From: Solibacillus sp. FSL R7-0682
Lineage (GTDB): Bacteria > Bacillota > Bacilli > Bacillales_A > Planococcaceae
Reading direction: 5' to 3'
DNA length: 64,000 bases
Assembly (NCBI RefSeq): GCF_038005985.1
Contig: NZ_JBBOUI010000001.1
Location: 107,501-171,500 of the forward strand
Below the pieces are notes generated by a model that made no database searches, had not been told where the DNA came from, and saw nothing but the letters and a program-made list of their open reading frames with translations. This document shows positions 46,763-55,075 of this stretch, piece after piece (position 1 is the stretch's first letter; each line of letters begins with the position of its first letter). The position numbers were made by a program, and so were the translations under genes.

Positions 46763-48673
46763 ATGTTAAAACAGCTAAAAAAATATTGGATTGTGACTAT
46801 TATACTCACAACTTCGCTATTGTTCCTAAGTCAGAATTCCGCGTTTGCTAATCAACGTATTGGCAATGGTTTATATTTAGAAAGTAACGTTACAGTCATA
46901 GTAAATGGGAAGAAAGTGACGTTTAAAGATCCTGTTTTAAATAAAAACGGCCATTTATTTTTACCAATGCGAAATTTATATGAAATTATTGGCGCAACAG
47001 TACATTGGGATCAAAAAACTAAAACGGCAAGTGCAAAAAGAGATGAAAATCGAGTGGCTGTTACAGTTAATTCAAAAACTGCTATAGTCAACGGTAAAAC
47101 AGTAGCAGTCAATGTTCCTCCATTCCTTTATAAGGATAAAACGTACGTACCAATTCGCTTTTTAAGTGAAAATTTAGGTGGAAGCGTCAAATGGAATCAA
47201 CAATCCCGTAAGGTGGAGATCTCCTTAAATGATGGGCAAACTACGCCGCCAATCGTTAGCGATCCCTACTATCTACATATCAATAACAAGCGTATCGTAA
47301 TGAATGATCCAATCATTACAAAGCAGGATAGAACATATATACCGGCACAATATCTTTATGAAAATCTAGAAAACGCTTCTGGTAAGTGGCTTTCTAAAAA
47401 TCAATTTGAGTTGCAAATTTTAGGTTTAATATTTGTATTCACAAATGGCAGTAACATCATACAAGTAAATGACGAGATGGTGGTTACAGCGGAACAGCCG
47501 TTTATTCAATCTGAAAAAATGTACGTACCTGTAAAATTTATTGTTAATGCAGTCGATGAGGGAGGAAACTTGCGTTATTTAAGTAAACAGAAGGAAATGT
47601 ATATTTACTTATATCAATCGATGTTTACAAGTAAGTTCCTAGAAAAATCGTTCGGTACAACGCCCGTGCCACAAAGTATACCAACAGCCGAGTTATCGGG
47701 GAATCGTACGTTATTAGTAAGTGATAATCCAGAAACGTTGTCTGCTGCTGTTGTCCCGAATTCAACTGCAACACTTGCTGCACAAAACGTGCAATCCGAT
47801 AAAGCAGTAAATGAACACCGCGTATTTGGTTGGCATTATAATACACTTGGAAAACAGATACAATTAGGTATTACAGTTGAAAATAAGTCTACAACAACGA
47901 CTTTACAAGTAGTGAATTCTAAAGGAACCTTTAAAAAGAGTAGCCATAGCTGGATAAATTATGACATTGGTTTACCTATTGCCGATCAAGTGTTAAACAA
48001 TCAATTACAGCAAGCGGAAAACGAAGGTATTATGATTGCACCAGGTGAAACGAAAGTAATTCAATCCTATGAATTGCATCACAACTACATTATTGGTTTA
48101 TTACACGACTTCGATATCCAAGCGGTAAATGGGAGCGAAAGCAACTACACGATTCGAACAGTTATGGCAAAAAATAATGAAAATTTAACAACCATTCATT
48201 CAAACCCTGTACCAATTAATGCATCGGCAGCTCACCCGCGTGGTGTTTGGACGAGCTCCACGATTGTTGGAGAATTCCCAACGTATACAGTTGGAAGTGC
48301 TGAAGTAGGTTACAGTATTTCTAACGGAAAAACGGATCATTTCTTAACGAAAGAAAATTCTTTAGAACAAATCAATGGCAGCGTTAGCAACTCCGGGCAT
48401 TTTGGTTTAAATTATATTGTCAAAATCCCTGTAGCCAATCCAACTGGACAAGCTAAAAATGTGAAATTAAAGCTTTCAGGTCGTGGCGGTTTATATAGTG
48501 GCGCGGTTAAATTAAACGGGCAAGTTCACTTAATTCCTACGTTAAAGCCAGGCAAAGAATATATTGAACTTCCGAGCTACACGATTCTTGACAGTAATGA
48601 GCACATCACTTTAGAAATTATGCACTCTGGGGGAAGTAATTTACCTTTAGCGATTTATATTGAGACAGAGTAA
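46763..48673 (+). CDS. Secreted protein with copper-amine-oxidase N-terminal (stalk) domains
   Basis: A 636-residue exported protein with a signal peptide (about 1-29, ending NSAFA). Two copper-amine-oxidase-N-type stalk domains follow, at about 45-155 (GHLFLPMRNLYEIIGATVHW, then KTYVPIRFLSENLGGSVKW) and about 170-285. The C-terminal 350 residues are beta-rich and unassigned. Such domains are wall or envelope modules in Bacilli. The ribosome-binding site AGGAGGAG is unusually far (about 14 nt) from the ATG. A terminator follows. Confidence 0.85.
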   Translation: MLKQLKKYWIVTIILTTSLLFLSQNSAFANQRIGNGLYLESNVTVIVNGKKVTFKDPVLNKNGHLFLPMRNLYEIIGATVHWDQKTKTASAKRDENRVAVTVNSKTAIVNGKTVAVNVPPFLYKDKTYVPIRFLSENLGGSVKWNQQSRKVEISLNDGQTTPPIVSDPYYLHINNKRIVMNDPIITKQDRTYIPAQYLYENLENASGKWLSKNQFELQILGLIFVFTNGSNIIQVNDEMVVTAEQPFIQSEKMYVPVKFIVNAVDEGGNLRYLSKQKEMYIYLYQSMFTSKFLEKSFGTTPVPQSIPTAELSGNRTLLVSDNPETLSAAVVPNSTATLAAQNVQSDKAVNEHRVFGWHYNTLGKQIQLGITVENKSTTTTLQVVNSKGTFKKSSHSWINYDIGLPIADQVLNNQLQQAENEGIMIAPGETKVIQSYELHHNYIIGLLHDFDIQAVNGSESNYTIRTVMAKNNENLTTIHSNPVPINASAAHPRGVWTSSTIVGEFPTYTVGSAEVGYSISNGKTDHFLTKENSLEQINGSVSNSGHFGLNYIVKIPVANPTGQAKNVKLKLSGRGGLYSGAVKLNGQVHLIPTLKPGKEYIELPSYTILDSNEHITLEIMHSGGSNLPLAIYIETE

Positions 48674-48708
48674 TGAGTAGGTTTTAACATTATAGTTATT
48701 CTGATTGA

Positions 48709-48738
48709 AGCACTCTGCATGTTGCAGAGTGCTTTTTG
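48709..48738 (+). terminator. Rho-independent terminator
   Basis: Perfect arms agcactctgca/tgcagagtgct with a tgt loop and T run. Confidence 0.93.
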
Positions 48739-48833
48739 TGTAATGGAAATAATTTTATATAAAAATGAAAACTTTTTTCGGAATTATTCGTAAATAGAAT
48801 TAAACCATACATTCAATAAAAGGAGATGTTTTT

Positions 48834-49238
48834 TTGAAAAAGTGGATTTACTTATGGGGAATTTGTATTTTGTCTGTTCTTCTAGTTGTTGGTTGTTCGA
48901 ATGAGAGTGAATCGGGGCTTGTTGCTAAAAAAGAAGATCTTGAAAATTCGTTATTTAAAAGCGACCGCTATCAATTTACGTTAATAGATAATAAGTTGGA
49001 AGTGATTGGACATTATAATACTATGGAGAAAGAATATACCTTTGATGAAATTTATTTCCCTGAAGGTGGATCAACAAATACAAAAGTGTGGAAAGAATAT
49101 GACAATGTAAAAGTTAAAACCGACGCTGAAAACTATTCAATTACGGCAGATGGATTATCCATTACCTTTAAAAAATTTATGAATCATATTATAACAGACG
49201 AAGAAGGGAATGAATTTATTAAGATTAAATTAGAATAG
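48834..49238 (+). CDS. Small lipoprotein, unknown
   Basis: A 134-residue predicted lipoprotein with lipobox VVGC (Cys 21) after a hydrophobic signal. The mature part is beta-rich. No family is recognised. The start is TTG behind AAAGGAG. It is a lone gene. Confidence 0.7.
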   Translation: MKKWIYLWGICILSVLLVVGCSNESESGLVAKKEDLENSLFKSDRYQFTLIDNKLEVIGHYNTMEKEYTFDEIYFPEGGSTNTKVWKEYDNVKVKTDAENYSITADGLSITFKKFMNHIITDEEGNEFIKIKLE

Positions 49239-49302
49239 TGTATATAAACAACATTAATATTCGAAAACCAAAAAAATATGGTTGTTGAGGACGTGACTTG
49301 CT

Positions 49303-50079
49303 TTGGGAAAATTCCTGAAAACTAAACCAAATCAATGGGATGATAGTCATCGCCCATGGGCTCTCCCTAATTTACCTTGGACGATGAAGCAAATATGGAG
49401 CGATCTACTATTTGCACATTATCCAATAAAATTTGAGGTGTTACGAAAGTTAGTTCCTGAAGCACTGCCCTTGGATTCATATAATGGAATGTGCTGGATT
49501 GGCGTTGTGCCGTTTCGGATGTCGGGTGTTAGACTGCGAGGATTACCACCTATTCCGGGAACAGATCAATTTCCTGAACTCAATGTTCGGACATATGTAA
49601 CGCTAGATGGAAAGCCAGGTGTTTACTTTTTTAGTTTGGATGCTGCCAATTGGCTTGCTGTTAAAGGTGCAAAAACACTCTATTATTTACCATATTGGCA
49701 TGCTGAAATGAAAATTAAAAATAGTGGAACAAGCATTGAATTTGAAAGTAAGAGATTACAAGATCATGAAATCAAATTTGCATGTAGCTATAAACCGATT
49801 TCAGAACCATTTCTATCAACAAAAGGATCTTTCGAGGAATGGATGGTCGAGCGTTACTGCTTCTACACGTTAAATTCATCGGGAGTACCGCTGCGCTGTG
49901 ACATTTTACATGAACCTTGGAGATTACAAAAAGCACAGGCGGAGATTAAGCATAATACAATACTTTCTAAGCAAGGTATTGCAGTTGAGACCGATTTGCC
50001 AATCGTGCATTTTGCTAAAATGATAGAGGTACTTGCTTGGCCATTAGTTCATCATTCTACGAATCGTTTTAGTATTTAA
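49303..50079 (+). CDS. YqjF/DUF2071-family protein
   Basis: A 258-residue protein of the DUF2071 (YqjF) family, which has an acetoacetate-decarboxylase-like fold. The motif WSDLLFAHYPIKFEVLRKLV (residues about 31-50) and the segments WIGVVPFRMSGVR and FPELNVRTYV are typical. Function is unknown. The start is TTG with a weak GAGG site, so an internal start is possible. Confidence 0.82.
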   Translation: MGKFLKTKPNQWDDSHRPWALPNLPWTMKQIWSDLLFAHYPIKFEVLRKLVPEALPLDSYNGMCWIGVVPFRMSGVRLRGLPPIPGTDQFPELNVRTYVTLDGKPGVYFFSLDAANWLAVKGAKTLYYLPYWHAEMKIKNSGTSIEFESKRLQDHEIKFACSYKPISEPFLSTKGSFEEWMVERYCFYTLNSSGVPLRCDILHEPWRLQKAQAEIKHNTILSKQGIAVETDLPIVHFAKMIEVLAWPLVHHSTNRFSI

Positions 50080-50195
50080 TGTTTTTATTAAAGTTGTGTG
50101 AGTAGTTTATATCCTACAAGATGTTATGCTAAACCGTATAATTGCAACACTAGATGGATTTATAATTTTAATATGGTGTTATTGGGAGTTATAAA

Positions 50196-50339
50196 ATGAA
50201 AAAGAATAACGAAAAGAGAACCGGCTTTTTTAAAGAAATGTTAGGTGAACTTAGTGCCTCTATGCTATTTGAAGTGGCTTGGAGAATTTTAATGTATATA
50301 CCAAGAAAGCTGATTCAATTAATAAAGGACATTTGGTAA
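50196..50339 (+). CDS. Small basic protein (47 residues)
   Basis: A short open frame with ATG behind GGGAG at good spacing. The product is basic, with an amphipathic or membrane-active middle (ASMLFEVAWRILMYIPRKL). No family is recognised. The good ribosome-binding site and lysine-rich start favour a real gene. Confidence 0.5.
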   Translation: MKKNNEKRTGFFKEMLGELSASMLFEVAWRILMYIPRKLIQLIKDIW

Positions 50340-50428
50340 AAATGTTTAACTAACAGTTAAATTTAACATGCAAATTAAGACAATTTATTAACTTGAAAAG
50401 CCTCCATTTTTGAGCGATATTTCAAAAA

Positions 50429-50466
50429 ATCATTTCTCCATTTCTTAGAGGAGGGGTGATTTTTTG
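50429..50466 (+). terminator. Terminator-like hairpin
   Basis: Arms aatcatttctcc/ggaggggtgatt (three G-T pairs), loop of about 10, then a T run. Confidence 0.6.
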
Positions 50467-50630
50467 TCGTTAATTACTGTTTGAAGAACTGTAAATAATA
50501 ACAGCCAGTTTATGATTAATTAGTTGTCTCACATTCAGTTCTTTCGCTTCAGCTATAATTATCCATATAAATCAATTTCGGTGAACTCAGATAAAAGAAG
50601 AGAATATTCACTTAAATATTTTTTTGAAAT

Positions 50631-50657
50631 TGAACCTATTATGAATCGGGAGTCGTC
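50631..50657 (+). promoter_or_regulatory. Candidate ECF-type promoter of the sigma gene
   Basis: TGAACC (50631-50636) and CGTC (50654-50657) are 17 nt apart, resembling ECF sigma promoters (GAAC ... CGTC). It lies about 42 nt before the sigma start and would make the operon self-activating. Confidence 0.45.
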
Positions 50658-50698
50658 TAATAGCAAATTTAAAATAAGTTGAAAGGGAGGGGAGTAAA

Positions 50699-51226
50699 TT
50701 GGACCGAGAAGAAAAAGATTACATATTAGAAAAAATCATGATTGAATATGGGAATGAGTTGGTACGATTAGCATTTTCTTATGTAAAAGATGTAGAGATT
50801 GCTAAAGATATGGTTCAAAATTCGTTTATTAAATGCTATAAAAACCTTGATTCGTTTCGATTTGATGCACAAGTAAAGACATGGCTTTATCGCATAACCA
50901 TCAACGAATGCAAAGATTATTTAAAAAGCTGGAACTACAGAATGGTTCAGGTGAAAAGCTTTATAAATGAAACGACAAAGTCAATATTACCATCAACAGA
51001 AAAAGCAGTAATCGATAAATATAGCAATGAAGAAATAAAGGATACAATATTCTCTTTACCAAAGGTGTACCGGGAAGTTGTTTATTTATACTACTACGAT
51101 TCATTAAGTACAGAGGAAATTGCCAACGTGTTAGATCTTCCCGTTAATACAGTAAAAACTCGATTAAGAAGGGCAAAGCAAAGGTTGGTGTCGATTATGA
51201 AGGAGGCAGAGCTTAATGGAAGATAA
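50699..51226 (+). CDS. ECF sigma factor
   Basis: A 175-residue ECF sigma factor. Region 2 (about 18-85) has AKDMVQNSFIKCYKNLDSF and TWLYRITINECKDYLKSW. Region 4 (about 118-170) has YREVVYLYYYDSLSTEEIAN and VKTRLRRAKQRL. It starts at TTG with a GGGAGGGGAG site. Its end overlaps the next gene by 11 nt, so the pair is coupled and the neighbour is probably its membrane regulator. Confidence 0.9.
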   Translation: MDREEKDYILEKIMIEYGNELVRLAFSYVKDVEIAKDMVQNSFIKCYKNLDSFRFDAQVKTWLYRITINECKDYLKSWNYRMVQVKSFINETTKSILPSTEKAVIDKYSNEEIKDTIFSLPKVYREVVYLYYYDSLSTEEIANVLDLPVNTVKTRLRRAKQRLVSIMKEAELNGR

Positions 51227-52229
51227 ACGAATAAGAGATCAAATTTTTAATTCGTCTGATCAAGATTTAAGATTTACAAAAGAAGACCGTAATAAAGTAT
51301 TTGAACAAATTCATAATCCAGAGAAAAATAAAGCACAAAAGAAATCCTTTATTTTTTCTAAAAATCTTGTTCCTCTTACGGTTTCACTATTAGTAGTAGG
51401 CTTGTGTCTATTTTTATTTATGCCTTCTATTCTCCCGAGTAAAGTAATTAATGAATCGAGCCCAAGTGTTACGAGGGAACCGGTGGTTGGGGAAACTGAA
51501 TTCTTAACTTCTTTAATTACGGTGAAGTCGATAGAAATGGAAAATCGAATCTATCTGAACCTTTTACTTACTTATAGTAAAGATAAAAAGATGGTGAAAA
51601 TTGTATCAATCCCTCATGATACGTATGCACCGATAGGAATTAATAATGATGGGTCTACGATGTATGATAAATTACTATTTGCTTATCGTTTTGGAGGCGC
51701 TGAAAATGTAAGATCAACAGTTTCAAAACTAGTAGATTTACCAATTGATTATTATGCTGTAATCGATTTAGAAACCATTTCAGCTCTAATTGACGCAATG
51801 GATGGGATAGATTACGACTTGCAAGAAGATATTCGAATAAGAGCAATATCTCAAGTGGCATTTGAATTTGATAAAGGAACGAATCATTTGAATGGAGAAG
51901 AGGTAGTAGCATTAATGATGGCTGCTACGGAAGGAATCAGCTTAGAGGAAGAAAACCTTTTAAATCTAATGAATGCTGTTATGAATAAAACTGAAAACGA
52001 AATTCCACCAACACAATTAAAAGAATTGTTTTCTAAAATAGAAGCGAATGTGTCACTAAACGGTTTGTTACAGAATCAAATCGAAATTAATACTATTAAA
52101 ACAATCCCTTTAAGTGATGGGATGGTATCGGAAGCTGAAATATTAAGCAGTACAGAAGGCAAACACTATTATAAGTTTGGGAAGGATTTTTTAAATTCCG
52201 TGTCAGAAGAATTAACCATTTTTAACTAA
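51216..52229 (+). CDS. Membrane LCP-domain protein, likely partner of the ECF sigma factor
   Basis: A 337-residue protein. The N-terminal cytoplasmic part (about 1-45) is charged and could bind the sigma factor. One membrane helix lies at about 53-71. The outer part (about 95-250) has a LytR-CpsA-Psr (LCP) fold: KIVSIPHDTY, FGGAENVRSTVSKLVDLPID, AVIDLETISALIDAMDGIDY. The usual PRDT arginine is His here, so transferase activity is doubtful. Its position, overlapping an ECF sigma gene, is where anti-sigma factors sit. Confidence 0.75.
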   Translation: MEDKRIRDQIFNSSDQDLRFTKEDRNKVFEQIHNPEKNKAQKKSFIFSKNLVPLTVSLLVVGLCLFLFMPSILPSKVINESSPSVTREPVVGETEFLTSLITVKSIEMENRIYLNLLLTYSKDKKMVKIVSIPHDTYAPIGINNDGSTMYDKLLFAYRFGGAENVRSTVSKLVDLPIDYYAVIDLETISALIDAMDGIDYDLQEDIRIRAISQVAFEFDKGTNHLNGEEVVALMMAATEGISLEEENLLNLMNAVMNKTENEIPPTQLKELFSKIEANVSLNGLLQNQIEINTIKTIPLSDGMVSEAEILSSTEGKHYYKFGKDFLNSVSEELTIFN

Positions 52230-52517
52230 AAATAGTGCAATGCAAACAATTGGATACATTAATGCACCTCAAAATAAATTGGTTATTGAATTTCCTTCCA
52301 ATGATATAGCAATTAGGTGGGAGAAATAAATACACTAATCCTTAGTAAAAGGTTAGATTAGAGATTTACATTAATATTGAAAGATAGACGGTGAAGAAAT
52401 GTACTTCAATTAACAAAAGAGTTAATTGAAGTACAAACTGATTTAGTTAATTGGAAAATGAAAAATTGTAAATATACATTTTCTATCAAAATCAGTAATC
52501 TCTAAAAGGGAAAGAGG
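52230..52517. other. Gene-poor stretch with a 15-bp inverted repeat
   Basis: A 29-codon frame at 52240-52329 (MQTIGYINAPQNKLV onward) lacks a ribosome-binding site and may be a fragment. A perfect inverted repeat tgtacttcaattaac/gttaattgaagtaca occupies 52401-52436 without a T run. Confidence 0.5.
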
Positions 52518-52763
52518 TTAGTCTCTTATTTGTAGTAACTCAAAAATTCGTTGGAATTGAGCTTCTACCTGCTCTTCATATTGGGCTTGTAACTGTGCTT
52601 GAGCCTCGAACTGCGCTTGTAACTGTGCTTGTAACTGAGCTTGAGCTTCGAATTGAGCTTGAGCTTGCGTATCACGGTTTGTAATTTCTGGATTTACATG
52701 AACTTTAATTCTAGCATCATTTCTTTCATATCCATTAGAGTTCCAATCTTTTGCTAGTCCCAT
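52518..52763 (-). CDS. Gln/Ala-repeat small protein B
   Basis: An 81-residue protein. The first 30 residues (with IKVHVNPEITNRDTQAQAQ) lead into a low-complexity run of AQAQLQ/AQFEAQ units to about residue 68, then a short acidic tail. The same head and run occur in the gene just upstream. ATG behind AGAGGAGGTG. No known family; glutamine-rich repeats of this kind suggest a coiled or self-assembling surface or spore-layer protein, which is only a guess. Confidence 0.65.
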   Translation of the reverse strand: MGLAKDWNSNGYERNDARIKVHVNPEITNRDTQAQAQFEAQAQLQAQLQAQFEAQAQLQAQYEEQVEAQFQRIFELLQIRD

Positions 52764-52815
52764 TTCAAATCACCTCCTCTAAACATAATTGGGTTGAGTC
52801 GTGCATTATTGACAA

Positions 52816-53013
52816 CTATCTAAGCCTCTCAATAATTTGTTGTAACTGAGCTTGGAATTGTGCTTGTCGCTGAGCTTGAGCTTCAAATTGAGCCTGTAAC
52901 TGTGCTTGTAATTGAGCTTGAGCTTCAAATTGAGCTTGCAACTGAGCTTGTACTTGCGTATCCACATTGTTGATAACTGGATTTACTAATACTTCAATAT
53001 CTCTATTACTCAT
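52816..53013 (-). CDS. Gln/Ala-repeat small protein A
   Basis: A 65-residue protein beginning MSNRDIEVLVNPVINNVDTQ, followed by about 35 residues of AQLQAQFEAQ-type repeat. It shares head (VNP-I-N-DTQ) and repeat with protein B 50 nt downstream, so the two are tandem duplicates in one operon. ATG behind AAAGGGGGG. Function unknown. Confidence 0.65.
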   Translation of the reverse strand: MSNRDIEVLVNPVINNVDTQVQAQLQAQFEAQAQLQAQLQAQFEAQAQRQAQFQAQLQQIIERLR

Positions 53014-53309
53014 TTCAAATCCCCCCTTTAAGCTATTTTTATACCTCTTAACCTTAAGTAAGGAGGTACATGAGTGACTTTTTTTGAAAGAAAAGTCTAT
53101 CTATATTATGAGTTTTTTTAGAGCTGATTAAGGCTGATGTAGTGCTTTATAAAAATAGTTTTCTATAGTAAATGTGGTCGCTTTTTATTTTCTACTGCCT
53201 AGTATTAAGATTCTGAGATAGAAATTAAAAATGGAAATTAAAGTTGTTGTAAAGCATAAGTAACTTTACAACAACTCAATACGTCAAATTTTTTAAAAGG
53301 AGGAGGATT

Positions 53310-53771
53310 ATGAAAAAATATGTTCTTTATTTATTAGTCGCTTTTAGTAGTTTAACCATAATGGGTTGTTCAAATGAGGTATTATCAGGTGAAAAGCCTC
53401 CAGCCGTTCAAATAAATATAGGAAATGAAAATTATGAAACTAAATTGGGAACATATTGTTGGAAAAATGGGTGTGTTGATACAGTTGGACCTGTTGATCT
53501 CTTAGAAGGGAAAGAGCCAATTAAAGTAAGCCCCGGAGAGAAAGTATCTTTTTTAATGGATTATGAACCAAAGCCAAGTGAGTTCCATCTTATGCAAATA
53601 CGTGGAGGTAATGATAAGGAAGTTATGATAGAGGAAAATAGTTTCTCGGCCCCTACTGAAGAAGGCGTATATTATTACTCTTATGGTGTATGGTGGATGG
53701 ATGACAAAGAGGAAAACGTATCTCATGGAGATGCATTTTATTCATTTGTTTTAGAAGTACAGGCTAAATAG
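53310..53771 (+). CDS. Small lipoprotein, unknown
   Basis: A 153-residue predicted lipoprotein with lipobox IMGC (Cys 20). The mature part has a Cys pair (YCWKNGC) that could form a disulfide and a beta-rich fold ending YYYSYGVWWMDD. No family recognised with certainty. ATG behind AAGGAGGAGG. Confidence 0.7.
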   Translation: MKKYVLYLLVAFSSLTIMGCSNEVLSGEKPPAVQINIGNENYETKLGTYCWKNGCVDTVGPVDLLEGKEPIKVSPGEKVSFLMDYEPKPSEFHLMQIRGGNDKEVMIEENSFSAPTEEGVYYYSYGVWWMDDKEENVSHGDAFYSFVLEVQAK

Positions 53772-53875
53772 GCAGTATTTAATCATAGCGGGTAAAAAAA
53801 CGATTATATTCAAAGGAGTGCACCCCCTTTGAAAAATAAATGTAAAATTTATACACCCACATATAAATTTCTATA

Positions 53876-54001
53876 AAACTGTATAAAAACGACAGGTCAC
53901 GCGCAGAAATTGAAATTGTTAAGGAATATGGGCTTACTCTATCTGCGCTGGACCGTTGGGTTAAAAATCAAAAAGAAACAGGCTCGTTACCATTCGATTA
54001 G
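53876..54001 (+). pseudogene. IS3-type orfA remnant
   Basis: About 40 codons reading DRSRAEIEIVKEYGLTLSAL, then DRWVKNQKETGSLPFD and a stop. This is the helix-turn-helix of an IS3-type OrfA. No start, no orfB and no ends are present. Its stop overlaps that of the Csp-like gene on the other strand. Confidence 0.7.
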
Positions 54002-54270
54002 CTAGCCATTTTTCTGCAAATATCGGCACATAGATTACAGATTTCAGTAGCGAACTGACTTCCCCGCGACATGGCAGACGCTGCATACCCGCATATATTA
54101 GCACACTCTCGAGTAAGTCGGATCCATGTTTCCAACATTTTTACATCTTCTTCTTTTAAACATGCCTCAAAACAATGGTTACATTCGGTCAAACAAGAAA
54201 GGCATTCTTCGATACATTCTTTAAATTGTTCATGTATTTTCCCAACCTCCTTGTTGTGTTGATAATACAA
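53998..54270 (-). CDS. Four-helix copper-binding (Csp/DUF326-like) protein, shortened
   Basis: A 90-residue cysteine-rich protein with CIEECLSCLTECNHCFEAC, then CANICGYAASAMSRG and CNLCADIC, the pattern of Csp-like four-helix bundles that store Cu(I). The family is usually longer, with a fourth Cys-rich helix. Here the protein passes from CADIC straight to RKMAS, which looks like the normal C-terminal end, so a piece of about 30 residues seems lost. An IS3 remnant touches the gene end. It may be inactive. The ATG lies behind AAGGAGG. Confidence 0.75.
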   Translation of the reverse strand: MYYQHNKEVGKIHEQFKECIEECLSCLTECNHCFEACLKEEDVKMLETWIRLTRECANICGYAASAMSRGSQFATEICNLCADICRKMAS

Positions 54271-54395
54271 TTATTAGATACCCCTATTACGTATAGTTAA
54301 ACTTTATATTTTTAATGTTAACGGTGAGTTTTTATAATTAATGTAGGGGATGTATAATATAGTAAAATCTTATAAATTGTGAGGGAATGTGAAAA

Positions 54396-54827
54396 ATGGA
54401 TCTATATATTACGAGAGAATTAAATAAAGAGGATAAACAATATATTGATGAGGCACTTTATAAGTTTAACTTAAAGCATTTTCCAGAAGATTTAAGTGGG
54501 AGGTATGAAGAAATCAATTTATTTCTTAAAGACGAAGCTGGCAATGTTCGCGGTGGAATCCTCACAGAAGTTTGCTGGAATTGGTTGGAAATTCATACGT
54601 TTATGGTAGATGAAGACATCCGAAAATCAGGGTTTGGAACAAAATTATTAGCAGAAATAGAAATGATCGCTTTAGAAAAGCAATGTGATTTTATTAAGGT
54701 AGATACTTTAAGTTTCCAAGCGTTAGATTTCTATAAGAAGAACGGATATAAAGTATACGGGAGTATAGATAATGTGGGAAGAGAATTTACACATTACTAT
54801 TTAAAAAAAGACTTAAACAATTTTTAG
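54396..54827 (+). CDS. GNAT-family N-acetyltransferase
   Basis: A 143-residue protein with the GNAT fold. The acetyl-CoA loop is RKSGFGTKLLAEIE (about 78-91), preceded by the beta strand LEIHTFMVDEDI, and DFYKKNGYKVYG (about 111-122) is near the C-terminus. The acetylated substrate is unknown. ATG with a GAGGG site. Confidence 0.87.
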   Translation: MDLYITRELNKEDKQYIDEALYKFNLKHFPEDLSGRYEEINLFLKDEAGNVRGGILTEVCWNWLEIHTFMVDEDIRKSGFGTKLLAEIEMIALEKQCDFIKVDTLSFQALDFYKKNGYKVYGSIDNVGREFTHYYLKKDLNNF

Positions 54828-54867
54828 TATGGCTGCAATTCAGTTTTATTTGCGAGGAGAAATAATA

Positions 54868-55002
54868 ATGGATTTTGCAATAGTATTGAATGAGTTTCCG
54901 AGAGACAGTTTGAATGTCCCAGTGTTACTAGTAAATATAGAAAACCCTGTAATTAAGCCCTTTGCACATATTACTTCTTTATGTAAGCAGAAGGGATGGT
55001 AA
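54868..55002 (+). CDS. Short open frame (44 residues), uncertain
   Basis: ATG behind GAGGAG at good spacing gives a 44-residue product (MDFAIVLNEFPRDSLNVPVL at the start, CKQKGW at the end). No family is recognised. It could be the start of a truncated gene. Confidence 0.35.
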   Translation: MDFAIVLNEFPRDSLNVPVLLVNIENPVIKPFAHITSLCKQKGW

Positions 55003-55075
55003 AGTCAAAAGTTGAATAACAGTTATTATACCTTACTATAAAAAAATACTAAGTAACATGAGTCACTTAGTAAAG

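Noticed and set aside
52518-53013. The repeats as a CRISPR array
   Set aside because: The repeats are in-frame coding units without unique spacers, and no cas genes are present. No CRISPR array was seen in the window.
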